From the NCBI RefSeq assembly GCF_000264995.1, contig NW_006767435.1, positions 2,485,774 to 2,549,773 of the forward strand: DNA of 64,000 nt, in the 5' to 3' direction. Below the pieces are notes generated by a model. That model searched no databases and had not been told where the DNA came from. It worked only from the letters and a program-made list of their open reading frames with translations. The DNA is from Punctularia strigosozonata HHB-11173 SS5 (taxonomy: Eukaryota > Basidiomycota > Agaricomycetes > Corticiales > Punctulariaceae). The position numbers and the translations under genes were made by a program. Numbering within the stretch: the first letter of the stretch is position 1; every line of letters starts with the position of its first letter. Shown here in pieces: positions 20,886 to 32,911 of the stretch.

Positions 20886-22988
20886 TCAAGAGCGATCGAT
20901 AGTTTCCGCAAGAACAGCTGCGGCGGACTCGAACCGAGGTTTGACTGAGACCTGGAAAGGTTTCGGTCGTCTGACAAGAATTCGTTAGTGCCGAGGGCGC
21001 CGACAGAATGGGATAATCCAACGGACTCACACAACAAGGCCCGTATTGATAAATCCGTCCGCGTCTATCGGGACCGGTTTACCGTTGGCGTCCTTGATAG
21101 GCTCAATCTTGCAGGCCCATAAAATCGTTGCAATCTCGATGAAGAGCGAATCATTCGCTACATGTCGACCGACACAAATCCTGGTGAGAAGCATTGGTAT
21201 GAGTCCGAGGATCATATTAGGGTGTCTAAGACACACCTCCTCCCGAAGCCGTACGTGACATGGCTTTCTTCTTTGGTGTCGGGGATGCTCACAAAACCGC
21301 CCTCTCTGTTAAGATGTCTACCAGGGTTGAAGTCTGCAGCGTCTGCGCCGTACACCTCAGGGTCTCGATTCAAGGACCTGATAAGAGGGATGGATTAGGC
21401 CACCAGACGCAGCAGTTTGCTCTCTCACCAGACATTGCCAACGACTATGCTTCCCTTAGGGATATAGTAACCTTCATACCAATCATCCTACAAGATCAAG
21501 ACGGCGCGTTCAGTCTCTACCGGCGCGACAGTCACATATACTCACTTGCATCAATCTGTGGGGGAGGCCTGACACCACATATCAATACACGGCATAAATT
21601 GATATGTGCCAACTTGCCAATGGGATCGATTGGTTTCCATCGCAAGGACTCCTTGACAATGGCGCGGATGTATGGTAATTGCTCGTAGTCATCAAACGTG
21701 GGAGCAGCGCCAGGAGCGAGAACTCGATCGAGCTCTTCCTGGGCACGAGCTTGGACTTCCGGATAAAGGACCATAGCTTGCATGAAATAGAGCATGACGG
21801 CAGCGGTCGTCTCCGCTCCTGCAGCACTAGAGTGAACCAGTCAGCACACGGATCCAACGTAACGAAACATCTTCAATGGCATACTATAAAGTTCCGGACA
21901 ACCAGGACGACTCTTCATTACTCAGGTTATGTCGTGCCCGATCCTCCGCGACAGATGTAGAGAAGGTATCGTGTTCTTCACCATCAACCTTTGGACAGAC
22001 AAATCGTTAAAAATGGGCACATGATGATAAGACATAATGCGACAATATCAACTCACTTTCACTTTGGAGGCGCTATTAAACAGATCGATAAACATGGCGG
22101 AGTCCACCTTGTACCATGCCTGAGCATCACGCTTCCACTTCGCCATCCAAGACGGTAGATACTTCATCCACGTGAAGATCTCAACGAGATGAGCCCCAGG
22201 GTAAGCTGCGCGGACTAGCCGTTCGGTGAACTCGTTGATTCGACGGATTGTCGGATCACCGCTGTTCCGAATCGGGGGCTTTCCGTAGAGTACCGACAGG
22301 ACTAGCGAGGCCGTCGCTCTACAAACGGGGGAATGTGCTCAGGACAGGCGGTGTAGTACTAATAGATATATTATTCACCTTTGAGTGTGTTGATCCCACC
22401 GCGCCGGATCAGTGAGGAGATCGAATGCAAGGTGCAAGGCCTCCTTGCGTTGAAGAACACGAAACGTGGGTACTGTGCGTTTTCCCAGTCCTTCGTGAGC
22501 CGCTCGCCGCATTCTCTTCCACCTAGTGGACAATAGTCAATGGTTGCACACCAGGCAGTCAGAACGATAGACATACACATCATTGAATGGCGTGAACACA
22601 ATCATAAGACCTCCACTCAAGATTTGCGAGGCGACGATGTTCCTCGGACGGTCGGAGTAGATCGACGCGCGCCGGTCAAGTAGATCCGCCGCCGTTTTGT
22701 GGTCATTGAGGACGACGACGCTCTGCCCTGCAACATTGAGGTAGACGATGGGCCCTACCAAATGCGCGTTCAACTTTCATGGCACAGGGCAGCGTCGATG
22801 AACATACCGTACGCCTCCTTCCACTCGGCAAACCGAAACCAAATATCATCTGACAGCTGGAACAAGTTTCCCACCAACGGAAGCCCCTTGGGTCCAGGTG
22901 GAAGCTTGCTAGTGAGCCTCCGGCGACTGAGTCTCCAAATTAGGTAGAATACCGCGCAAGAGACTGAAATATAGACGATTTTCGCCAT
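20886..22988 (-). CDS. Cytochrome P450 C
   Basis: The start at 22988 gives the anchor MAKIVYISVSCAVFYLIWRL, then KLPPGPKGLPLVGNLFQL, GPIVYLNVAGQSVVVL, YSDRPRNIVASQILSGGL, helix C WKRMRRAAHEGLGKR, and AYPGAHLVEIFTWM. I-helix region AETTAAVMLYFMQAM, K-helix KESLRWKPIDPI (ExxR), EGYYIPKGSIV, NRDPEVYGADAADF and heme loop YGFGRRICVG follow. The terminal exon gives VKPRFESAAAVLAE and ends DRS at 20886. Landmarks and spacing match P450-B through its length, so it is a duplicate of that gene. About 500 residues, apparently intact. It shares a 953-bp divergent promoter with the sesquiterpene synthase, which makes it the best candidate for the first tailoring hydroxylase. Confidence 0.88.
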
Positions 22989-23941
22989 GCCGGTGTCGTT
23001 CGCCAGAAGGATCGAGCCACTACATGCGCCGCGCAGCGATGCATAATCTTTATACGGTCCGGCCTGTCATCAACATTCAATATTCAACCATTGGCTTGAT
23101 TGAGCAGATCAGCAGCGAATGGGTGCGCGGAGTTGCGGGCCCGTCAATGGGTGCGCGGAGTTGCGGGCCCGTCAATGGGTGCGCGGCGCCACGCATCCAA
23201 TGCGGGTTGACACAGCCTTTTACGTCAGTATCGCGCTGACTGACAAGCTTGAGGCTGTAGCGCCGTCAAATGCTTTGCAACTATTCATGATGACGTTTGT
23301 CTGAGGCAAAGAACGAACGTAGTGGAACCGATAAGCTACGGTTCCCATGATTAGTATCCTATAACACGATTATCCGGCAGCTGGCCCTTCGACACTTGAG
23401 CTTGAGCGTTGGTGCCCATCTCCCAGTATACTAGGGCCCGGTTATGAAACCGCTGTCGGTGAGTGCATAGCTACATATTTGACTATCAGCCTGACCTGAC
23501 TTGCTATCAGCCCGCTTCCTCGCAAGACATCGACTTAGTATCGCGACTTGAGCCCTCGGGAAAAGGCTCTTGCTATCACCTTAGGCACCGCTTTGAAGGG
23601 CTCCTGTTAGGTAGATCTCTCCCATCAGAATGATATGCCCGCTTGCTATCATATTATTCCAAACACCGCCCGTCTGGATGGTCTTGCGGCATATTGGGGT
23701 TAGGAATCGCCACGGCGTTTGTTTCGTGTTAACCATCGACTTATTCAAGTACACGGCACGCGCGACCCGTGTCGCCGAGAAAGGCGTAGAATCAATCTCG
23801 TTCGAACATCACTTGCGGTCGCAGATACGAATAGTACGGGCGCTACACGATCTGCCGGCATATCGCACGTGCATCCTAACAACTCGAGCTATTTAAGTGA
23901 AGATATGCTCGCGGGGAGCTTATCGAAGTCAACTCGCCAAG
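22989..23941. promoter_or_regulatory. Shared divergent promoter, P450-C / sesquiterpene synthase
   Basis: 953 bp between outward-facing starts. TATA-like sites are TATAAAG on the minus strand at about 23048-23054 (60 nt before P450-C) and TATTTAAG near 23889 (50 nt before the synthase). A 28-bp tandem repeat lies at 23118-23186. Confidence 0.5.
23118..23186. repeat. 28-bp tandem repeat, 2.5 copies
   Basis: Units start at 23118, 23146 and 23174; each begins aatgggtgcgcgg and continues agttgcgggcccgtc. The first two copies are identical; the third stops after 13 bases. Confidence 0.9.
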
Positions 23942-25268
23942 ATGCCCACATCCCAGCCAATCATCTATCTCCCTGACAATCTTGCCTCTTGGCCATGGCC
24001 TCGCAGTCTCAACCCACATTACGAAGAGTGCAAGGCCGACTCAGCCGCGTGGCTTGAGAGCTTCAAGGCTTTCGATCCCAAGGCGCAGTCGGCATTCAAC
24101 CTCTGTGACTTTAGTGCGTGCATTTCTTCGCGTTGTATGTGCTATTGCTTACGGTGATCATAGATCTTTTGGCCTCATTGGCTTATCACAAAGCGAGCAA
24201 AGGTATTGCCAACCCGCTGCGCATGAGTAACAATCACGGTTGACTGCCTGTCTCGCGGAATATAGCCAACAATCGCACCGGCTGCGATCTCATGAATATG
24301 TTTTTCATCGTCGACGAGTACACCGACATCTCAAATGCTCACGACGCTCGCCTCATCGTTGACGCCGTTATGGATTCCCTGCTTCATCCTGATCGCGTGC
24401 TGCCTGACGATGAATCCCCTGATCGGAACACCCTTGCCGGCCGTGTAGCTCTCGCTCGCATAGTGGCAAAAGAGTAGATTCTATCTCATACCGTCTTCTA
24501 CCGGAGAAATCTGACTCTAAGATGTTTAGATTCTGGGAGCGCGGATTCCCCAAAGCTAGCGCGTCGTCTAAACGTCGCTTCCTTGCCACCTTTTCCACCT
24601 ACCTCGAATCCGTGGTCGAACAAGCCGCTGACCGGGACCGAAGCCACATCCGCGACGTTGACAGCTACCTGGAGAACCGTCGCGAGAACATCGGAGCTTG
24701 GCCTTCTTTCGCCCTGCTGGAGCTCGACACCGACATTCCGGACGAGATAATGAATCGTCCAGAAATGTACTCGCTTCATATCGCCGCGATCGACATGCTC
24801 ATACTTGGAAATGTTCGTCCCCCCCCCGCTCGATTATTCTCGTTACAATCTGACGGTGTTTTGGATGTACAGGATATGTGCTCTTACAACGTCGAGCAAT
24901 CTAAAGGTGACGATCGACACAACATCGTCACCATCCTCATGCATCAGAAGAACATTGGCGTCCAGGATGCCATGTACGAGCTCGCGAAGATTCATGCTGC
25001 GGCTGAGGAACGTTTCCACACCGCGCGCGCGGCTGTCATGTCGTGGCCGGAGCTCGACACGCAGCTGACAGAGTACGTGGACGGCCTTGGGAACTGGGTC
25101 CGAGCGAACGACTCGTGGAGCTTCGAGAGCCAGCGTTATTTCGGTACTGCTGGCGTGGAGATAGAGCGTACTAGGCAAGTACGCCTCCTCCCTAAGCACT
25201 CGGCGCGGTTTATGGCACCGCCTCCTCGTCCGGTATTTCCTGCCAAGGTCGCCGTAGCCGTTGCTTAG
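23942..25268 (+). CDS. Sesquiterpene synthase (class I terpene cyclase)
   Basis: Exons 23942-24113, 24164-24202, 24266-24462, 24522-24812 and 24873-25268 join in frame to 364 residues. The metal-binding motif is D87-E-Y-T-D91 in [15 protein letters not shown]. The NSE motif is N233-D-M-C-S237-Y-N-V-E241, followed by [12 protein letters not shown]. The C-terminal RY pair is in [10 protein letters not shown]. Family role: ionises farnesyl diphosphate with Mg2+ and cyclises it in the cytosol; basidiomycete members make cuprenene-, protoilludene-, muurolene- or cadinene-type skeletons. Which one cannot be told from the sequence by eye. Intron 4 has a gttcgt donor that other genes here also use. 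It is the scaffold-forming enzyme of the cluster, divergent with P450-C. Confidence 0.93.
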
Positions 25269-28229
25269 AGAACTTGCTTCGGCAACATTGGATGGAAGTC
25301 GTCACATAGATATGTCTCATGAATACTACTCTGCGCAATCACACCGTTTAGCATTTGCCGCATAAGTATGTTTATGCATGCCCGTCCACAAGCGAACATG
25401 ACGCCGGCTTCGCTCCTTCGCTGATTGGAGCAAGGCGGCGGCGGATTTGACAGCGGTATCTATAGGCACGCCGTGACAGCTGTGAATGGCAGTCCTGCCG
25501 GCCTCGAGAGCTCTAAATTACATTCTGAGACTACAGACGCGTGCTTGGTGATAATTTCCGGTCCCTGAAAATACTGCAAGGCCGGATACGTGCTATGACT
25601 AGTCGGTCGGACCGCGATGACCATACGTTGACCGTAGACCTGGAAAGCGCGCCTGAGGTATCGTATCGGCCGTATTCGGCTTTAGACCAGGCGCTCGTCT
25701 GGCGAGGTCGGCGCTTGCGGCTGGCCGATCACACAGCTCGTCAACGCATCCATTCTGCACAATGGCCGCTTACCCAGCGCTGGTTGTGCGGCTACGAGTG
25801 TACTAGGATGTCGACACTCAGGACGAGATTGGCCGTGGGCCAGCTGCCTACCTGCGACACCTGGTCGCCCGGGCAGGACCGGGGCACGGTTGCGCAACGA
25901 GCATCAGCAAGATGCTCAACGTCCAGTGTTCACTCCTCGAAACCGGCTCTACGGCGCGAATTACCTGTGAAGCTAGAGTCGCAATGCGAGTGGTCGAGAT
26001 GTAATTATCTTGTCGGAGTCACGGTGGCTTCGTGATGAGCAGGGCCGGTATGTCTGGGCCCCGCCTTACCGTGGTCTTCCAACAGCGACACGGGCTACAC
26101 ATGCCCCAATGTGGGATCGGAGGTGATCCTGAATCTCACTTCAGCTTGTCGACGTCGCAATGTTTTGATCCAAGCCAACCCATATGCGTGAGGATTCAGT
26201 CTATCTAATACCGGAACTCGCGTATATACCTGATTGATCAGTACAGGCTTACGGGCTAGTGGTAGCGTAAAGACGTGACCATGAGCGGTGGAAGAGCGCA
26301 ATCCTGATGACAGTGGAACAAGGCCAACGCTAGGCACCGCAGCCGAGAACAGTGCAAATGTGCCTTCCCGAAGATAGGATTGACAATTCGCCACTCACAC
26401 GCTCGGAGCGGTTCGCTCGTGTGTTAGGTTCTGTGCTGAACGAGACTTTTTGCAAAAGCAGTATGTACCGCCGTTCAATCTGCAATTGGACTGACAACCA
26501 ATCCAATCGTCGAGCAGCTCGTAACCACGAAGCGCATCGTTCACTCTCGCAAGTGGTATTCACGTAAAGATTGCGAGTGAGCTAGGTGCTAGGCCTTGAA
26601 GAAACCGTAGCTGGGCGGTCTAGATTCCATGCCGCGGCATCAGTCATTGCATCTGAGCCAGGGCGAAGCATCCAAGGCATCCAGGGCTCAGCTTCTCATT
26701 GACATCGGTGGACCTTGTGTTATCGATGCACTTTCAGGTGGAAATTGGACCTGTCCTTCACGATCCATCGCATGGTTTCCCCGCCATCTCCCAAGCCGGC
26801 TATGCATGCCGCGCAGAGGCCAAGACAGTTTTTGCCGTTCAACGTTCAAGCGCGGTGCTGACTCCGTCAATCACTGGGTTCATGTGGTGGAGATGACGTT
26901 TGTCTAAGCCCGCCGCTTTTAACAATAAAGTCCACCGCCGGGCCCGGTGACTACCACACGGCCGAGACACGCGGAGGACTGAATATACTGTAGTGCGTGC
27001 TTACAACGAGCGGTTGGTGTAAAGCAAAGACACCGACCTCGTCCGTCGGGTACGGCACCGACCTTCACTGTTCGTTCTTGCGGCAGTACTCACACCTGCA
27101 GGTTGTATGGCGTTTCGGGACCAGCGTGAGTACTCCGTCAAGATCGGCATTCCGACCAAGACGCCAGTCGCCGCGTTCCTAGTTCGGCTGATTGCTCCCT
27201 TGTCAGCTGCCAGAGAAGCGTGTGTATAGGGAGCCTCGCAGAGCAAGTACTTCCCTCATGGAGCCCTTTTCGTCCCTCACCCTGCTTGTGCTCGCCGGCA
27301 GGCTTCGGCAGCTGCATCGGAGCTAAGCTCAACGTCGCGACGCGCGCGCAGTGCAGAACTTCACCGCCCTTCTATGATGTGGAAGCCAACGCGCTTGACG
27401 AGCCTCAAGACGATGTGGGACGTGTTCTCCTTGACCTATATGCGACCCACGTAGCACGCCATGCATGTTTAGAGGGTTCATTGCGCCAGAATATCAACAA
27501 TACGTCGATCGCTAAAACATAGAATGTTTGCTTTACGAATGCGAAAATATGTAGCTCTGCGACATTGAAAGTACGCCGTCCACCCGTTTCCGTCTATTTT
27601 GAAATACGTGAACCTTCAACCACTCTGGGATATGTCCTGATGCATGGGTTTAGGGCGGTGCAGGGCCAAGAGACTCGATGGGAGTATTAAGTAATACTGA
27701 CCGGATGTGGACGAATTCAGAATCGTTCCTGCGATGTGAAATCAAGTGCGATGGGGCTCCGTTGCTGGGCGGAAGAGATCTCCCCCGACCGCCTGAAGGA
27801 ACCCGAGTCTGTCTCCGGAGGAGGCGAAACTCGGTGATAGGGCCACGCGCTGCGCGACAATCCGCCCGAGAGAATGGCGGCGCCTAGAACGGGGGAAATT
27901 TTCTGAGTTTCCAGTCGTCCTACGTTGCCCTTCTTTCCTACTATCATGGCCAAGTGGATCTGCGTATGTATCTTGCGCGTATTAAGGAGTGGAGCGCGGA
28001 GAAATGTCCTTTCTCGTGGTCACCACTTCAGGTGAGTGACCTTTGGTATCTTACTCATTATGAATTTCACGTCCACTATGATATATTTGATATAAGGGCG
28101 TGTCACTGGGAAAGGATGCAAAACCCACAGTACACCGGGAAACCGATGCTGCCGCAGTGCTCAGGCTGAATCGTCCAGTGATGGATAAGACTTATAAGCA
28201 CATCCTTCTACTTCGGACTTGACACAACC
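25269..28229. other. 2.9-kb non-coding spacer inside the cluster
   Basis: No ORF here shows family features or consistent splice joints. The longest (25541-26035) is compositionally unremarkable. A TATA-like TTATAAGC near 28190 lies about 35 nt before the C2H2 gene. Confidence 0.5.
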
Positions 28230-29655
28230 ATGCACCTTTCCTTTCCCTTGAATCAGCTCCGAGACGCTCCTGTGAGGCTTTGCGTCAAGGAGCTCGGAGA
28301 TGGGCTGTCCATTGAATACACGACTACGACCAAATCATTTCCTATGACCGACAGCCAATGCGATTGCGCTTGCGCAGTCAATGTCGAGTTCATACACGAC
28401 GGAAATCGTGTTTTCTTCACCATGTCGGCGACTCAAATGGCTCGCTCTATCCCGCATCAGTCTCTCGTGAATGCTGGAGATGTGTCGTCAGATTCTAGTT
28501 GAGTCACTGACTCGTCGATGGTATCCTTCACTTACTCCGTCTTCTGATACGCTCTTGTAGACTACCAAGACTTGGAAACGTCAAGTAAAGCTACAAACTG
28601 CAGTCTGCCGGCGAGCAACGTCGCAGAGGATGGTCCACATCCAAACGGTGCGCTTGCATGGTCATCCACAAATGAAGTTCCCACTGATCTTCATTCCGCA
28701 GATTCAGCGGACAGAATGACGGGCTCGATGTATGATTCCGAGATGGCTCCCGTATTAGAATTGGCTACGAATGACGTGGGCCTCAAGTACGACGATCAAA
28801 CGGGTAGTGCGCAAGGCCTCATTCAGGGTACTCGCCCCTCTACTACTCACTCCGTCCGCAGGGTGTACTGATAACAAGGACCTTTCCTAGGCAGCGATTC
28901 GGTGACCTACTCTCCCTTCATTACTAAATCTCTCCCTAATATCAACATGGACATGGCGCCGAGCGTCAATTCCTCGAGCGACGAGCCCGGAGATATATCC
29001 AGTTCGTCTTCGTTCAATATTACAATTTCTCCGCCTTCATCGCTAACCGCGTGCCAAAGATTTCGATGTTCCGCAAACTTGGTTTACGGATTTGATGCAA
29101 TTAGCCGGAATGCCATCCATGCCAGAGAATTCTATATTCGCTTTTCCAGAAGTAGGAACTACATCGCCCCTCGATGATGCAGTTCTTTCAGACCACGACC
29201 AGTCTAGTAATACACCCGGGTGTTCGCCGACAACCCCTCTAGAAGACATGGACTCCATGACTCCGGAGGCCGACCCCGCTGTCGGCACTCGTCGACGCCC
29301 GCGACCGCGTCGTATCCTTTGTCTTCATGACGGCTGCAAGCGACGATTCACGTCGGAGTATACACGCACGGTCCATATGAAGACGCACGGTCCCAAATTA
29401 CCCCGCAAGAAACTCATGTGCTCTAGCGGGTGCGATGAGACCTTTTCAAGGTTCTTGACTTCTGACTCCTATGATACTGCCATATGTCTAAATCTTCTTA
29501 GACAGCACGACCGGCTCCGACACGAGGTGATTCGACACGGTCGAGAATGTGAACATGTGTGCAAAACCTGCTTCAAATTCTTCTCCAACGCCACCACGCT
29601 CAACGCACATAAGTGCCGTGGGCCTGGAGAAGGAAGAACTTTGCGGTACAGATAA
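28230..29655 (+). CDS. C2H2 zinc-finger transcription factor, candidate cluster regulator
   Basis: Exons 28230-28497, 28561-28827, 28891-29001, 29060-29450 and 29502-29655 join in frame to 396 residues. The N-terminal 250 residues are Ser/Asp-rich and look like an activation region. A basic stretch (TRRRPRPRR) then leads into three C-terminal fingers: C-x4-C-x12-H-x3-H (CLHDGCKRRF...HMKTH), C-x3-C-x12-H-x4-H (split by the last intron) and C-x2-C-x12-H-x-C (CKTCFKFF...HKC), the last with Cys for the final His. Intron 3 uses a gttcgt donor, a CTAAC branch site and an AAG acceptor. It lies next to the synthase in the same orientation. That it regulates the cluster is inference from position. Confidence 0.82.
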
Positions 29656-31599
29656 GGTGAGATTCGCAACCGATTCAATTCATGGCATAGTTACGAATGG
29701 CAGGACCCACAGAGCGCTTTGAACGCCCAGGAGTCGACTGAGCACTGTACGATAGATATTCTTAGAAACACCACGATACAAGACGCATACGCATGCGATT
29801 TAGATAGGCTTCCCCATGCCAAGGGGCGGTCGTCCCCGGCAGCGCCGGCGATGAATGTGATTATGTGTTTTATGTTTTGATTATACGCAGTTCTCCATAC
29901 AGATCTGGTTTTTGATACAGGGTTCAGGTTTGGAGGGGCTTGATAGAGGGTGAAAGGATAAGTACGACGGCATGCCACCGCAGATACGTGCAGTAAATAC
30001 TCCGTTACAGGAACGTGTATGAATCCCGGTTTCCGGTTTCAGCGCCTTCAACCGACAATTTGAACTCGTCTTCGTTCTATGAGTCACCACTGCGAATGCC
30101 ACCGGTATCGGCAATTAGAGTGTATCTGCAGCTGGTAAAAGATCGCCGTCATGGTAAAGATCCACACCGTGATAGGAAAATTTGAGAGCTCCACGGGCAC
30201 TGAGAAAGGCATCGCGGCGAGGCGAAAGTGGTCCGTGTGCGGGCTAATATTCAACGGAATTGCCCGGTATAGCTACATGCTCCATGATTTGTGGGGATGC
30301 ACCTACTTGCAAAGGGAAAATGGAAAATGGAAAAGGTCTTGACCTCCCGTGTTGTGGAGCAGAGGGATCGGCGCACTGGCGATGCGGTGCACGGTAAGTT
30401 TCGGGCGTCCGCGGGGTAATGTTGGGATGACACTTCCGCTTTAGTATTATCCGCTTTAAGTAGAGTTATGTACGTGGCACAGATATGTACAAGGATATGC
30501 TAATCATCACGAATATTCTTGGCGATAACGCATATTCGTGTACATATCTACAGTGAGAAAATAACTGACCTCCGCGTGTGTGGCGATTTTGGGCGCGGCA
30601 GATACAGTACCCGACCAGTCCTTTGTACACCAAAAATGTAATTTGACCATTACTCCATGTCCTCCCATTCATACCTTGTAAAAGCTATCTCATATGATGC
30701 ACATTGTGCTTCTGCACAAACTCAGCATACTGTTATGGCTTGCAATGTGTTGAGGAGCTGTGTGGATGCCGATTACTGGCTGTCACACGCTTAAGACAAA
30801 AACTATTCATTTGCACACCGGCTATGTCACGCCGGCCTCTGCCAAAACGGCTGTCACGGCTACCATATTTGGAAGCCAAGATGGCTGTGCGACTCAAATC
30901 TGTCACACTTTCCCCGTCGTTTCGGCTGTTTTGCACATGGTTTGCACCCTGGTGGACGTAGTTCCGCATTGATGTCCACATAAGAGTACGGAAAATATGC
31001 CTTGGGTACACTTGGTTGATACAAGGAGCTGCGGTTGTCAGTAGACTCCGCAATCGTAGCTCTACATACAACGTGCAAGGAGCAGAAATTTGGTCAGAAT
31101 GGGACTTCACGCATTCTGGACAGTCTTACAATTAATCGAGTCGATAAATCGCATCCCATGCAGTATCAAATATTGTAGCCAGCATGTATATTAACTATAT
31201 GGTACTGTAGTTCGAAGAGGAAGTAGCTAATTCTGAGCGAGGGGAGCCAGATCAAGGCAGGTGTACAAGTGACTGGTACTGTACAAGTGACTGATCGGGC
31301 ACTGTACACTCTATTGCGACTTCGGCGGAGAAGCCATGTGAAGGGCAACACTATGGCCTCAGCGAAATCGTCATGAGGAGGGTGAGTAACGTTAGCGGCT
31401 GGCACGAGGAAGTTAAGATAGGGCTCATTCCGTCTCCCGGGATAGTACGCATGCCTTTGATTGGCCCGGAGGCCAAGGCCGATCTTACGCAAACAGCATG
31501 AATACAAGTATCGGCGGCCTTGTGTATTGCGCCGGGTCAGTCAGCGTTGCAACTGTCGGCGCATTGCCATACTGAGGGAGGTACGATATGCGATTCATT
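29656..31599. other. 1.9-kb non-coding spacer
   Basis: No convincing gene on either strand. A short internal duplication (ctgtacaagtgactg-like, near 31265-31310) is the only structure noticed. Confidence 0.5.
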
Positions 31600-32384
31600 T
31601 CAATACATCTGGAACGCTACATGTACGACCGAGGTTTCCGCCAAATCGTTGACCTCGCCAACAAGGGTCGCATAGATTGGAGTGTCGGCGATCAGTTGCA
31701 GGTGGGCCTTTAGCAAATATTCAGTATGGAAAGGACGAAACTAAGAATTGATAGGGACCTCGACGCTGGCGTAACCCCTAACGGCAAAATAGAGTTGGTC
31801 ATCTTCACGCGTAATACCGACCGCCCCTTGCGCTCCTTCAGACCCATAGAACATGTCCCATATTTTTGCCAACCTGAACGGCAAACCTGTGAGGGGAGTG
31901 TCACAGAGACAAGAGAAACCGTACCCTTGGCGGTTTTCGGGTCTTCTAAGGCGTACAGTTGCGACTTCACAAACAGGAGAGTCGAATGACGGGCGCGGCC
32001 CCGTCGTCGCCGGTAGAGCAATGGACGGGAACGGGATATGATACACCTTGGCGTTGGCCGGGTCGGCAATCTTTCGAAGGACGTCGGCGACGGGCTCGGG
32101 AATAGAGCCGGGGGTATTTTGATGCCAAGCCGTCGACTCTAGAGACCAATTGTCGATGTGAATATGGAAGCGCGGTACAAAAGGAACTACGAACCGACTA
32201 CCAACCACAGGATCTTCGCACCGTGGGGGCCGGGTTCGACCTGCAGCCCGGCATAGGTGGCAATAGTGCCGGGCGCGCTGGCCGCAGCGTGAGCAACAGA
32301 CTTGATGGCCTGGTCCGGGGCGTGCGCGTCGCTGGAGGTGAACGAGAGGACAAATATCGATGAGAGATCTGGAGAACGAGACAT
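31600..32384 (-). CDS. ABM-domain (antibiotic biosynthesis monooxygenase-like) protein
   Basis: Exons 32384-32195, 32138-31925, 31873-31759 and 31707-31600 join in frame to 208 residues. The N-terminal half has SSIFVLSFTS, IKSVAHAAASAPGTI, AGLQVEP and ILWLVVESTAWHQ. The second half has CEVATVRL, WDMFYGSEGAQ, LYFAVRGYASVEAH and VVHVAFQMY. These are two tandem dimeric alpha/beta-barrel (ferredoxin-like) repeats, as in basidiomycete ABM proteins. Family role: some members are cofactor-free monooxygenases acting on cyclic or aromatic substrates; others have no known activity. There is no signal peptide. It is divergent with SDR 2 over 527 bp, which supports but does not prove cluster membership. 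The last intron ends in AAG. Confidence 0.72.
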
Positions 32385-32911
32385 GGTGATGAGCGAGGGG
32401 CGAACCAACTGAAATCCAGAGCCATGACCCACAGAGATAAATACCCGGCTAGCGCAGGTGAGATGACCTCTACCGCGTCCGTTGTGCCATATCGTCGAGA
32501 ACACCAACGTCAACGTTTTGAGCCATAGCCACAACATGGCCAGTAGTCGTGACACGGCCGTTGAGTGACCATGTAGCCATCGCGAACGACTTGCCCTTTC
32601 CGATCGCGCTGCGAAAAACAATTAAAACAAATTGGCTTATCATGAAGACGTCATGACGTTCAGCTACTTCAGGAGAGACCGGGGGTGGATGAGGCAGAGA
32701 TATTGCCGTCTAAGGGAGGCATTGCCGCCGGTTGCCGAAGGTGCTCCGGTGACTATCTGACCTACCGTGGTTGTCCGGAACAACTGACTTCGTGGAACGT
32801 CATCCAAGACGCCGTTCTCATAGCTTTCACAGGACCGCGGTTCTATGGCTCAGTCAGCATGATATACAAGTAGCTGTACGCCAGCCATTCCAACTCGATC
32901 TCATCTTCAAC
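32385..32911. promoter_or_regulatory. Shared divergent promoter, ABM protein / SDR 2
   Basis: 527 bp between outward-facing starts. No clear TATA box is seen. Confidence 0.35.

Noticed and set aside
25541-26035. 164-codon plus-strand ORF in the cluster spacer
   Set aside because: No recognisable motif, no splice-consistent extension, no promoter sign.
30733-31110. 125-codon minus-strand ORF
   Set aside because: No motif or neighbours supporting it; likely chance.
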